From Rhodeus uyekii (Eukaryota > Chordata > Actinopteri > Cypriniformes > Acheilognathidae): a DNA stretch of 64,000 bases. The notes under the pieces are model-generated. The model had not been told where the DNA came from and did not search any database. It was given only the letters and a program-made list of their open reading frames with translations. Location: contig JAWRVZ010000039.1 in the NCBI GenBank assembly GCA_037043235.1, positions 4,323,501 to 4,387,500 on the forward strand. The letters are read 5' to 3'. Shown piece after piece: positions 26,159 through 31,695 of the stretch. The number at the start of each line of letters is the position of its first letter. The stretch's first letter is position 1. The position numbers were made by a program, and so were the translations under genes.

Positions 26159-28904
26159 TTAACTTATTTCTTTGTGTAAAGCATTTTAATAATTGTATCT
26201 GTAACATTGGATCATGGCAGTATTATGCAACATTTACATGCATCTATTTTAACATCTGTAATCTGATTATCAGAAATCGCATAGATATTAGCATAGAACA
26301 TTTTTAGCTAAAAGATCAGTGGGAAATTATCTCAAATGGGACTTGCAATGTCTATCAGCCTTTCATTGTGTCACGAAAAGTGGCTCCTGTACTGTTCTTC
26401 CTCTTGCAATGTATCTTCCTGTTAACATTCACTGTTCCATCAAATAAAGGCAAAAAGCCATAAAAAAGATGTTATTGGCTGTCCATGCCTTGTTTGTTGT
26501 TGTATCAGCAGGAAAAAAGTAGCCATTTCAAATGTGCAGAATCCTATTCCTATTTGTTCAAGCAAGTAAATAGAATCAATCTTGATTTCATGTTGTCTTT
26601 GACATCATGCTACATTTCCCTACACTCTGTTCCCATAGTTCATATTTTAGATTAAGTTCTCCCTCTAGTGACCACTAATAGTATCACCTCTCTTACAATG
26701 CATACAATACTGCATTTCAAAGCGGTATTGCATATGGGTTGTAACTACATACTGTACTTGCAATGATTTGGTGTCTCTCCCTCGACGTCTCCCCCCTCTG
26801 TCGACATCACCCGTCTGTGTCTCTGTTCTCTCCCTGTTCTCACAGGCAAGTGACAGAAGCTGCTGCCGCAGTGGTGGACTTGCCTCTTTCCGTGGCCACT
26901 AACTCAGACACAATCACTGACACCTTTGACCTTAGCCAGAGCAGCCCTGTTAGCGAGAGCACCACTCTCACGTCCAGCATCACAGCACCTCCTTCTGACC
27001 CTCCTAACCCCATCCATATGACACCACCCGACAGCAGCACACCCAAAACTCACACCAAGCCCTCGTCTTCCGACCCGGCTAATGTTACTCTCCTGGTAGA
27101 CCTGGGTGATGCCCCAGAAAAACAACCTGAGGTTCCTCCAGTGGTCCCGTCAGAAGGAGCCCCCTCCCCAAGCAGTATTGTCCAACCCGGTGCTATAAAC
27201 TCAAAAGTCACAGAAAACGAATTAGAGTCGCCTGTGTCTGTTCAGAGTGCATCTCATGCCACTTTAAATCCCATCAGCCCACAGGGCAGTGTCGCCATCC
27301 CCTTAGTGAATCATGAACTTGAGATTGATGGAGAACTCCCACTGGGTCCAGACACAGACGTCCCGCAGGATGGGTCACATGCTGTGGGGACAGCTGGCTC
27401 CAGTGGCCCATCTGCTCCAGCACAGGACGAGTATGGATCTCTAGATGCTCTCTGGATGTTCTCTTAGTCTGTGTGTGTGTTTATTGAACCATTTGTTGTT
27501 TGTTGTAATTTCATTGCATGAGTTCATCTAAATTGGTGACTGTGCATGCATTATATAGTTATTATATAGGCATTTCAATGTTGAGTCAACAATGAAAACT
27601 TATGTCGTTCCAAATTTGAGAATGATTCTTAAAATCCTAGAGTCAATTTTTTACTTTATTCCAGGGTTTTAATTGAGACACAAATCCCAGTGAAATATCA
27701 CTGTGCCCAAGTAAAATATTACAGATAAATCCGTGTCAATCAAGAGATATTACAGTATGCCTCGATAATCATGTTCTTGATATTTTTTTTCACTCCAGTC
27801 ATGTGTGTTTTTCTGTCAGCCGTTTAGAATCATTATTAGTTCTGCCAGATTTGCGAATCAGTCAAATGGATTTGCAAAAAGGCCAGAAATTGTCAAACGA
27901 TTCAGTTTGATCGGGACGGTTCACTCATATGGAATAGTAAGAAGATGCTTTATAAGAAAAGAAAAAGAGAGAGAACTGGATGAGGTGGATACCTGCAATC
28001 TATTGAAAGGAATCAAAACTTGCAAATGTTTGTCAACAAAGCAGCTCCTTTTTGCATTTGTGTTTTGAGAACGACACTTTACTGCAGGTAATGACAATTT
28101 TTAGCCATAACCGTATCAAATAAGAATCTAAAAATATGAGCACACTTTTTTGATAGGAGACCTGTGCCCCATTATTGATGAAAGCCTAGAAACGCCTCTG
28201 CTCAATCTGTGTGGAAACTCATTTCTACAGCACTTCCCATTTTGTTGATTTAGTTGCGTTTTGCTGAACTTCCTCACTTAACTAATAGTTAAAAGGCTCC
28301 TTTAAATGAATGTACCAAGTTTGCGGTACTGCTTTTCAGCAAAACGAATGCAAATCTTCAGTGCAAAACATAAGAAATCATATTTTACTTAAGTTTGCGG
28401 TGTATAATAAAATGAGTGTGCAAAATAATGGCTTGAAATGTCTTTATTAAAAGGGTTTGTTCACCGAGACATGAAAATTGTCATTATTTACTCGCACTTT
28501 AATGAAACTCTCAAGGGTTTGGAATGACGTGAGGGTGAGTAAAATAAGTGAACTATCTCTTTAAGTTGTCTTTGTGGCAAACACGCAAAAACTAACTAAG
28601 ATACAACCCATCAGTGTATTCTAAATCAAGAACAAATGATTCTTACGAGCCTAACATTTATAGCAAATAAAAGTCAGACAGAAAAAAAATAAAATCATAC
28701 AGGTTTGGAATGACATGAGAAATGTTTGTTTTTGTGTGTGTGTGTGTGTGTGTGTTTTGGCTGAACCTTTCTTGAACTGTTCCCTGTTCCAGGAGAATTC
28801 TGGATGATGAGAGGAGTACAACTGAAAACGCAGAGCTGAAGAAAGTTGCGGCAGCAGAACCCAACGCCATCTCTCAAACAAACAACACTGGAAGTAAAGC
28901 ATGA
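1483..28904 (+). CDS. ncam1: ncam1, neural cell adhesion molecule 1 (3' half, multi-exon)
   Basis: Cell-surface immunoglobulin-superfamily adhesion molecule of neurons, acting by homophilic binding. This entry spans the coding part in the window. Exons read: 1483-1633, 3942-4129, 5312-5408, 5698-5868, 6214-6342, 16755-16879, 16983-17163, 21575-21651 (GPI form only), 24498-24693, 24927-25043, 26846-27430 (long-tail form only), 28793-28904. Domain order is end of Ig4, Ig5, FN3-1, FN3-2, transmembrane segment, cytoplasmic tail. Without the two optional exons the joined length is 1467 nt (488 codons plus stop), and every junction phase agrees. The exon pattern matches mammalian NCAM1 exons 8-19. 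Exons for the signal peptide and Ig1-Ig4 lie upstream of the window. Identity is very secure from long stretches recalled from vertebrate NCAM1; whether it is the a or b fish paralogue is not decided. Confidence 0.96.
2235..2742 (+). mobile_element. Tc1/mariner element, 5' portion only
   Basis: Begins CAGTGAGTACGGAAAGTATT directly after a TA dinucleotide. The motif AAGTATTCAGACCC occurs at 2248-2261 and again at 2425-2438, the spacing expected of an IR/DR-type Tc1 terminus. A short frame at 2534-2743 contains KELPEELRDRIVARHRSGQG, the N-terminal paired-like DNA-binding start of Tc1 transposases. The rest of the transposase and the right terminus are absent, so the copy is inactive. The nested frame is a pseudogene fragment. 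Confidence 0.85.
2782..2809. repeat. AG dinucleotide microsatellite
   Basis: Uninterrupted AG repeats of about 14 units. The RERERER-rich open frame over it is an artefact of the repeat. Confidence 0.9.
3942..4129 (+). CDS. ncam1: ncam1 exon 9: N-terminal part of Ig5
   Basis: Acceptor ATCACAG precedes 3942; donor GTACGG begins at 4130. 188 bp, entry phase 1 and exit phase 0. The split codon gives Y, then APKILGPVAVYTWEGN, NISCEVLAHPSD, SISWLRDG and ASYLE. It holds the first Ig5 cysteine and the core tryptophan. The sequon N-I-S just before the cysteine corresponds to one of the two Ig5 asparagines that carry polysialic acid in mammals; a second sequon, N-T-S, follows. Identity is near certain. 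Confidence 0.95.
4130..5311. other. ncam1 intron 9
   Basis: 1.2-kb AT-rich intron. An A-rich stretch at about 4560-4780 has many CAAAA/TAAAA runs. No gene, RNA or clear mobile element seen. Confidence 0.6.
5312..5408 (+). CDS. ncam1: ncam1 exon 10: C-terminal part of Ig5
   Basis: Acceptor TTCTCAG before 5312, donor GTCTGT at 5409; 97 bp, phase 0 in and phase 1 out. Encodes VNPESQSDFGNYNCTASN followed by EIGTESREFIMIQA. The cysteine closes Ig5. The N-C-T sequon at that cysteine matches the second main polysialylation site of mammalian NCAM, so the PSA acceptor arrangement is kept. The donor GTCTGT is weaker than consensus but is the only one that keeps the frame into the next exon. Confidence 0.94.
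5698..5868 (+). CDS. ncam1: ncam1 exon 11: first half of FN3-1
   Basis: Acceptor GGTGCAG before 5698 and donor GTAAGT at 5869; 171 bp, phase 1 to phase 1. Encodes DVPSAPAITQVQPYSSTAQ, FEEPGSTGGVPVLKYRAEWR and ends EVKDG across the splice. This is the N-terminal half of the first fibronectin type III domain, with the typical proline-rich start and core tryptophan. In mammals the acidic FN3-1 surface is needed for polysialyltransferase recognition. Confidence 0.95.
6214..6342 (+). CDS. ncam1: ncam1 exon 12: second half of FN3-1
   Basis: Acceptor TTCCCAG before 6214, donor GTGAGT at 6343; 129 bp, phase 1 to phase 1. Encodes AELSSVTVTGLKPETDYEVK then MSAINGKGEG and VVFKTEHV. The L-K-P-E-T-x-Y core and N-G-K-G loop are standard FN3 features. 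In mammals the optional muscle-specific MSD exons are inserted after this exon, so the long intron that follows is where fish equivalents would be expected. Confidence 0.95.
7170..7215. repeat. TG/TA compound microsatellite
   Basis: TGTGTGTATGTG followed by TATATA runs and ACATACATAC. Open frames across it are low-complexity artefacts. Confidence 0.75.
8831..9327. repeat. palindromic MITE copy, about 500 bp (Angel-like)
   Basis: Ends are CTTAAAGAGTTAGTT and AACTAACCCTTTAAG, inverted with one mismatch over 15 bp. The arms CTGTCATCATGTACTCATTC and AATGATGACAGAAGTTTC are the same family as the copies at 1040, 16431 and 28447. No coding capacity. Confidence 0.65.
9412..10124. mobile_element. non-autonomous hAT element with 8-bp TSD
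   Basis: Perfect 15-bp terminal inverted repeats, CAGGGGTCGGCAACC (9412-9426) and GGTTGCCGACCCCTG (10110-10124), flanked by the 8-bp duplication GTCTAGAA (9404-9411 and 10125-10132). The interior is GC- and CpG-richer than the host intron and includes repeated GCGGCTC motifs. No transposase frame remains, so the 713-bp element depends on an outside transposase. TIR and 8-bp TSD are diagnostic of the hAT superfamily. Confidence 0.92.
11606..13740 (-). mobile_element. degenerate DIRS-like retrotransposon remnant
   Basis: The edge GTTCCCTGAACAGGGAA at 11606 resembles the GTT-ended terminus of the intact DIRS copy at 47486. The segment 11811-11908 (from ACACAGCGTCTTTTCCTC to AAACACTATGGGAA) reads like a diverged reverse complement of that copy's internal complementary region, which places this element on the minus strand. 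Minus-strand frames at 12160-12411 and 12189-12371 contain QNQGAEILSRQGLR and LQLVHQIILWSPGKLLSLR, resembling the RNase H region of fish DIRS elements. A TATAAAA box lies at about 11728. The right boundary is not visible and all frames are broken. Confidence 0.6.
13059..13720. repeat. three diverged repeats inside the DIRS remnant
   Basis: A block of about 88 bp beginning TGCCTCTCCCTG and ending GGTGAGGGCAGAGAT (13447 onward) is repeated at about 13630 (ending GGTGAGGGTAGAGAT). A third, poorer copy starts near 13060 (GATGCCTCCCCACGGGC ... AAGGCACTGGATCTGAC). Copies two and three are about 183 bp apart. Confidence 0.6.
14024..14265. repeat. long inverted repeat (fold-back element)
   Basis: The arm around AATTCTTTGTGCGCTCATG (14041 onward) is the reverse complement, with a few mismatches, of the arm ending AGCGCACAAAGAATTC (14232-14247). 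Pairing extends about 50 bp closely and about 75 bp loosely, with a loop of roughly 90 bp. No transposase; probably a MITE. Confidence 0.7.
15901..15919. repeat. poly-G tract
   Basis: A G run of about 17-19 bases broken once by T near its start. Length in the assembly may be unreliable. Confidence 0.8.
16431..16735. repeat. palindromic MITE copy next to ncam1 exon 13
   Basis: Left end TTAAAGGGATACTT and right end AACTAATCCTTTAA are inverted copies, with internal arms ATTCTGTCATGTCATTT and GGAATGACATGAGGGTGAG. It ends only 20 bp before the acceptor of exon 13. Confidence 0.6.
16755..16879 (+). CDS. ncam1: ncam1 exon 13: first half of FN3-2
   Basis: Acceptor TTGTAG before 16755, donor GTGAGT at 16880; 125 bp, phase 1 to phase 0. 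Encodes REPSPPILEGTLQPNGNSLK then VNWIKQDDGGSPITHYLVKY. The REPS start and the I-K-Q-D-D-G-G-S-P-I block are hallmarks of the second FN3 domain of NCAM1. Only 103 bp of intron separates it from the next exon. Confidence 0.95.
16983..17163 (+). CDS. ncam1: ncam1 exon 14: second half of FN3-2
   Basis: Acceptor GTACACAG before 16983, donor GTAACC at 17164; 181 bp, phase 0 to phase 1. Encodes REDPDWKPEIRLPNVSEYIM, EYDVFVVAENQQGKSKPGT and FKTSPEPAATTG. The EIRLP and AENQQGKSK blocks are conserved in vertebrate NCAM1. This is the last exon common to all isoforms; its phase-1 end can join the GPI exon at 21575 or the transmembrane exon at 24498. Confidence 0.95.
17656..18187. mobile_element. hAT-like non-autonomous element
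   Basis: Left edge AGGGCCCGTCCACACAGAGA and right edge GGCTTTGTGTGGACGTGGCC are imperfect inverted repeats of about 20 bp. Subterminal GTTTCGTCCACACGG and GGTTTCGTGTGTAC repeat the same theme. The interior is CpG-bearing and contains CATCACATCACGTGTCGGC. A 143-residue open frame over it (17765-18196) has no recognisable domain. No clean target duplication was found, so the superfamily is inferred from the termini. Confidence 0.55.
20640..21190. repeat. interspersed repeat-like block with a THAP-like scrap
   Basis: The stretch at 20960-21190 (GACCAATCAGAGCACAGCAG, AACAAGCCGTTTCAGATACT) has the look of a sequence I recall as repeated in fish genomes. Just upstream, a short + frame (20816-20953) starts MSRRCCFLLCEKH, faintly like the first cysteines of a THAP zinc finger. 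No full domain. Family assignment is not claimed. Confidence 0.35.
21330..21420. repeat. pyrimidine-rich tract before the GPI exon
   Basis: Long C/T-rich stretch with repeated CTCT and TTCTTTT. It produces leucine/phenylalanine/serine-rich open frames that are not genes. Confidence 0.6.
21575..21651 (+). CDS. ncam1: ncam1 alternative exon 15: GPI-anchor terminus (NCAM-120 type)
   Basis: Acceptor TTTTGTAG precedes 21575. Joined in phase 1 to the end of exon 14 it reads V, then TLSGSSVSCTLVSLL followed by LSPLLLLLL and a TGA stop at 21649-21651. Mammalian NCAM-120 ends in a very similar segment starting TLGGNSASYTFVSLL, a GPI-attachment signal: small residues for cleavage followed by a hydrophobic tail with no cytoplasmic part. 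The small-residue run S-G-S-S is the likely anchor region. This form would have 372 residues from exon 8 on. It is 2.8 kb upstream of the transmembrane exon and ends the transcript, so it needs its own polyadenylation site. Confidence 0.88.
22698..22703 (+). promoter_or_regulatory. candidate polyadenylation signal for the GPI isoform
   Basis: AATAAA about 1.05 kb after the GPI-form stop codon. It is a canonical hexamer on the coding strand within the intron, so it could end the NCAM-120-type transcript. Other signals further on are possible. Confidence 0.4.
23095..23460. repeat. common interspersed repeat copy
   Basis: Begins AAAGTTTGGGGTCAATGAG and contains GTGTCACATGATCCTTCAGA, the same family as the copies at about 37090-37420 and 54950-55240. 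It is non-coding. I recognise it as a very abundant type in cyprinid genomes but cannot name it with certainty. Confidence 0.5.
24498..24693 (+). CDS. ncam1: ncam1 exon 16: transmembrane segment and juxtamembrane tail
   Basis: Acceptor TCTCAAG before 24498, donor GTGAGT at 24694; 196 bp, phase 1 in, phase 2 out. Encodes DSMEDGTFMNTG, then the membrane span VIVGILILVCVLLLLIVDA, then TCCFINKCGILMCICG and KGKDIETGKAAFV. Cysteines just inside the membrane correspond to the palmitoylated cluster of mammalian NCAM-140/180. GKD-x-E-x-GKAAF is conserved across vertebrates. Confidence 0.96.
24927..25043 (+). CDS. ncam1: ncam1 exon 17: shared cytoplasmic tail
   Basis: Acceptor GCTTGCAG before 24927, donor GTAAGC at 25044; 117 bp, phase 2 to phase 2. 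Encodes QDVSKEPIVEVRTEEEATA, NHDAEGHPEPNETTPLTEPE (last codon completed across the splice). SKEPIVEVRTEEE and PNETTPLTEPE are near-identical in mammalian NCAM1. Because the next two exons both accept phase 2, the transcript can either include or skip the 585-bp long-tail exon. Confidence 0.96.
25373..25698. mobile_element. short non-autonomous hAT element with 8-bp TSD
   Basis: Terminal inverted repeats CAGTGTTTTTCAACC and GGTTGAAAAACACTG are perfect over 15 bp, and both sides carry the 8-bp duplication CTTTAAAC (25365-25372 and 25699-25706). The inside is AT-rich with paired CACGGCACAC / AAGGCACACC motifs near the ends. 326 bp, no coding capacity. The perfect TIR and TSD suggest a recent insertion. 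Confidence 0.92.
26081..26198. repeat. perfect 118-bp palindrome with AT core
   Basis: Bases 26081-26139 are the exact reverse complement of 26140-26198. The outer 45 bases of each arm are unique sequence (ATACAATTATTAAAATGCTT on the left; AAGCATTTTAATAATTGTAT on the right) and the core is an AT dinucleotide run. Could form a 59-bp hairpin or cruciform. Confidence 0.95.
26846..27430 (+). CDS. ncam1: ncam1 alternative exon 18: long cytoplasmic insert (NCAM-180 type)
   Basis: Acceptor TTCTCACAG before 26846; proposed donor GTATGG at 27431. 585 bp (195 codons), phase 2 to phase 2, so it is a cassette exon that keeps the frame. It starts QVTEAAAAVVDLPLSV after the shared TEPE and is rich in Ser, Thr, Pro and acidic residues, for example DTFDLSQSSPVSESTTLTSS. 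This is the composition and position of the NCAM-180 insert, a neuron-enriched tail binding cytoskeletal and signalling partners. Mammalian versions are longer (about 267 residues as I recall). If the donor is ignored the frame runs 13 more codons and stops at 27465-27467. Confidence 0.88.
28447..28565. repeat. short palindromic MITE copy
   Basis: TTAAAAGGGTTTGTTCACC at one end and AACTATCTCTTTAA at the other, with GTGAGGGTGAGTAAAATA inside; an internally deleted member of the family seen at 8831 and 16431. Confidence 0.55.
28733..28754. repeat. GT dinucleotide microsatellite
   Basis: About 11 GT units just upstream of the acceptor of the final ncam1 exon, on the coding strand. Confidence 0.85.
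28793..28904 (+). CDS. ncam1: ncam1 exon 19: C-terminus of the membrane-spanning isoforms
   Basis: Acceptor CCTGTTCCAG before 28793. The first base completes the glutamate codon started in exon 17 or 18, then RILDDERSTTENAELKKVAA followed by AEPNAISQTNNTGSKA and TGA at 28902-28904. Mammalian NCAM-140/180 ends NDATQTKENESKA, so the terminal S-K-A and the Q-T-x-N spacing are kept although the middle has diverged. A second AG three bases downstream would only change one residue. Confidence 0.93.
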
Positions 28905-30112
28905 AAAGACAAATGGAGGAGTAAAAGCGTTGTGGTGACCATGAACGTGTTTGTTTAACAGTGCCCTTAATGAATTTCTGAACAAAACAGTGTATATAAT
29001 ACAGACCGAAGTCATGTATGCATTTCCTTTTCATTTTGGTTGATTTACGTAAGCTGCACTTTCAGAAGTTTCGGTTGAGGAGTTAAACGGACATCAAATT
29101 CATATAATTCAAAGATGTTCCTATAGAGGTTCTTGTGTTTCTTTGTACATTCTTACAACAGGGCATCAAGTTATTCAGGAGAATTATCTATTCAATATAA
29201 ATGAAAGTTTTATTTGCCTAGTACATTGTTAAAATGTAAATGATTTCTCTTATTTTTTTACCTTGAGTGTTTGAGGGCTAGGTTCGATTTGTATTTTATT
29301 ACCATTATATTTTATTTACACTTAACTATTTTGGAAGCCTCTTGAATGATGACAACTCATGGTAGTTATGTGAAGACAAAAATATCAAAAAGAAGATATT
29401 TTAACCAATGACTGAAAGTCTGATGAAGATTTCAAGCGATCCATTTGATTCTCTACTGAAGTCTTTATTAGATCTGTTTTTACTGTTCTTTTTGTGATTC
29501 TAATATTTGGGATTTATACATTAAATATTTCTTCCAACATGCCCCTAAAAGCATCAACTAAACATCTGCTCATTTTTATATACCTGTACCTCTAAAGAAA
29601 CGTTTCACACTGTCACCTGCAAGCTTGCGCACTGTGATTGTGTTATCGAGATTGGGTTTTTTGTTGTCGTTTCTTCAAAGAAACTTCGCATAGCTTTGCA
29701 GTAATCACTGATCGTCCTTTTATAACATGAGGTATGTTAACAGTCCTGTATGAATCGGGACTGATAGGACAAGAGTTTTGTCATCACTCATTGCATGACC
29801 GTCTGCTTGCCCATCTCTGGCCTGAAATGTGCGATCTCACTTGAGCCAGTTCATGGCAGGTGTCGGGTCTGGGTTTCTATGCTTTCTATAGCCTAATGTT
29901 TTGGGGAGAACGGAAGATTGTTTTGTTTGCCTACTGTACACAAGTTGTTCACTGCCAGTTTGTCCTAAAACTGTAAATCGTTCCATGTATAGCCGGTGGG
30001 GTTTTGACCCATGAAATAGCAGTATGGGTGAGCTTTACAATGATAAGCAAAGAACATGTTGTAAATTGTGTTGTTCTAACACATTTTGATTAAACTCATT
30101 AAAACATTAAAG
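28905..30112 (+). other. ncam1: ncam1 3' untranslated region
   Basis: About 1.2 kb of AT-rich sequence after the stop with no recognisable repeat. It ends in a cluster of three ATTAAA hexamers (30089, 30098 and 30106) and is the most likely end of the NCAM-140/180 messages. The exact cleavage site is inferred. Confidence 0.7.
30089..30111 (+). terminator. clustered ATTAAA polyadenylation signals
   Basis: ATTAAA occurs at 30089-30094, 30098-30103 and 30106-30111, followed by a T/G-rich stretch (AATAGTTTGTTGCGTTTGTG) typical of a downstream element. Confidence 0.6.
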
Positions 30113-31500
30113 ATTCTCTTAATAGTTTGTTGCGTTTGTGTAATGGGCTGCCAGATGCTTGGGATTTGCTAGTGGTAAATCAGTATTTTAATTGACAAGA
30201 TTTATAAATGTCTTCAACGCTCACTTGCATTTTAAGCATTATAAACAAATGTAAGTATATGTTTGTAGACATATTTATCATGGTAAACAGGATACCATCA
30301 AAAATAGACTACTATAGTCACTATGGTTATTGTTACTATAATAAAACTGTGGTAACTTGAGCTATAGGCCAACACGGTCATCCAAAAATAAAATTACAAG
30401 AAAAGAAAGGTCCCGAAGACATATTCTACTGTTGAATGATAGTGGAAAATGAGTTATTTTTTCACATATTATATATCTTTTTAATAATATTGTTTGTATT
30501 ATGATTGAAATCCACCAAAGACACTAAGAAAAAACATACATAGTTTCTTAAAAATAAAGGTTCTAAAAGTTATGTCAGAACCTTCCACCAAAGAATCAAG
30601 AGTCAAAAATTATTTAAAAAAATAATATTTTTATTAGTGTACAACTTTTTGGCAATTTTTTTTTCTTTTCTTTTTTTTTGCAATATAAAAAGTTCTGTGA
30701 AATTTTAAATGTTCTTCATGGAACCATCAATGCCAATAAAGAAAATTGTTCCAATTATTTAACTTTCCCAGCAGATGGCACTATTTCATCAACCTCAGAT
30801 ATTAATGGACGAGGTCACTGCATATTCGCACGTGCTTTCACATAAACATTCTTAACACTAAACGCAATTCGGCGTATGTCTTTGTTTTTAATTTCTGAAT
30901 GAAAACTAGGCTTGTTTTAGTTTGGTGTTATTTTATTATTATTATTATTATCTATTTTATTTTTCATAATGCTTAAAGTACAAAAAAAGTCCAATTAAAT
31001 ATATTTTGAATTTCAAAGCAAAAACGTACAACTTGGCATATTGCCATTTTATATACTTTTGATTTTTTTTTTAAATGTTCAAAAACGAATGAAAAGAAAC
31101 TTGAATAGCAAATATTGCGTTGAGAACAACTTTATGATCTCGAATATCTAATCGTCGTCCAATGAACTGCATTAAAGGATACAATGACGTTTTTGTGGTT
31201 TCACTATTTCAGCAAAAACTATAGACATTTTAAACAGACAAGATAAAACCTTATCCCTGTTATTATGCGTTTAAGAAAATAAAGCAACACGTCTTCAGAG
31301 AAATGAGGTAAGACTCCCATTCACATCCATTCTTTTCATCTTCATTCATGGTCAAGCTAAGCTCTATTAACGCAGTCCTGTTCTTTAAAGTTAAAAGTAA
31401 GTAAGTCGATGTTAATGCATTCGTTTCAGTCGTGTGTAAATGACTTGAAGTTTTGGGTTCATTCCAGTCATGTTTCCCCTCACCAGCTCCATCCTAAAAG
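30113..31500. other. spacer between ncam1 and zbtb16
   Basis: About 1.4 kb, AT-rich, with A/T runs (30600-30680, 30935-30950). No gene, tRNA or clear transposon. It should include the distal promoter of zbtb16. Confidence 0.6.
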
Positions 31501-31519
31501 CCCTAATAATCCCAGGGTT

Positions 31520-31695
31520 CCTGCGCGCGGCGTCTCGGCGCGCCTCAGTGAAAACAGCGAGCCATTGCTTTGACGTCACGGTGATGATGATGATTGGAAT
31601 CCGCACGGCGAGTGTAGAGCGCGTGAAGCGGCTCGCGCGAACCTCAGTATGTTGATGCCTTAATAACAAGTGTGCAATTTACGCGCCAATTGCAG
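31520..31695 (+). promoter_or_regulatory. zbtb16: candidate zbtb16 promoter and noncoding first exon
   Basis: CpG-dense block (CTGCGCGCGGCGTCTCGGCG and GCGGCTCGCGCGAACCTC) in an otherwise AT-rich setting. It has a palindromic cAMP-response element TGACGTCA at 31571-31578, a GATTGG (inverted CCAAT) nearby, and a strong donor CAG|GTAAGT at 31696. No coding frame joins to the zbtb16 BTB exon, so it would be 5'UTR. It lies 1.6 kb upstream of the coding exon and is on the same strand. The transcription start is not determined. Confidence 0.6.
31571..31578. promoter_or_regulatory. palindromic CRE
   Basis: Exact TGACGTCA, the full CREB/ATF site, inside the CpG block upstream of zbtb16. Confidence 0.65.

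Larger units (their letters stand above)
25044..26845. other. ncam1 intron 17
   Basis: 1.8-kb intron with an hAT element (25373-25698), an interspersed repeat piece (about 25795-26065) and a perfect palindrome (26081-26198). The last 80 bases before exon 18 are pyrimidine-rich and read open into the exon, but CTCACAG at 26839-26845 is a clear acceptor. Confidence 0.6.
27431..28792. other. ncam1 intron 18
   Basis: 1.36-kb intron. It has a GT run just after its start, a short MITE copy (28447-28565) and a GT microsatellite (28733-28754) about 40 bp before the last exon. A stray 87-residue frame at 27805-28068 has no recognisable features. Confidence 0.6.

Noticed and set aside
27805..28068. 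87-codon frame in ncam1 intron 18 as an extra exon
   Set aside because: It is not in phase with flanking exons, has no NCAM similarity, and the exon 18-19 junction already restores the conserved C-terminus.
31412..31669. Minus-strand frame of 85 codons over the zbtb16 CpG block
   Set aside because: No domain, opposite strand to the gene, and explained by low stop density in CpG-rich DNA.
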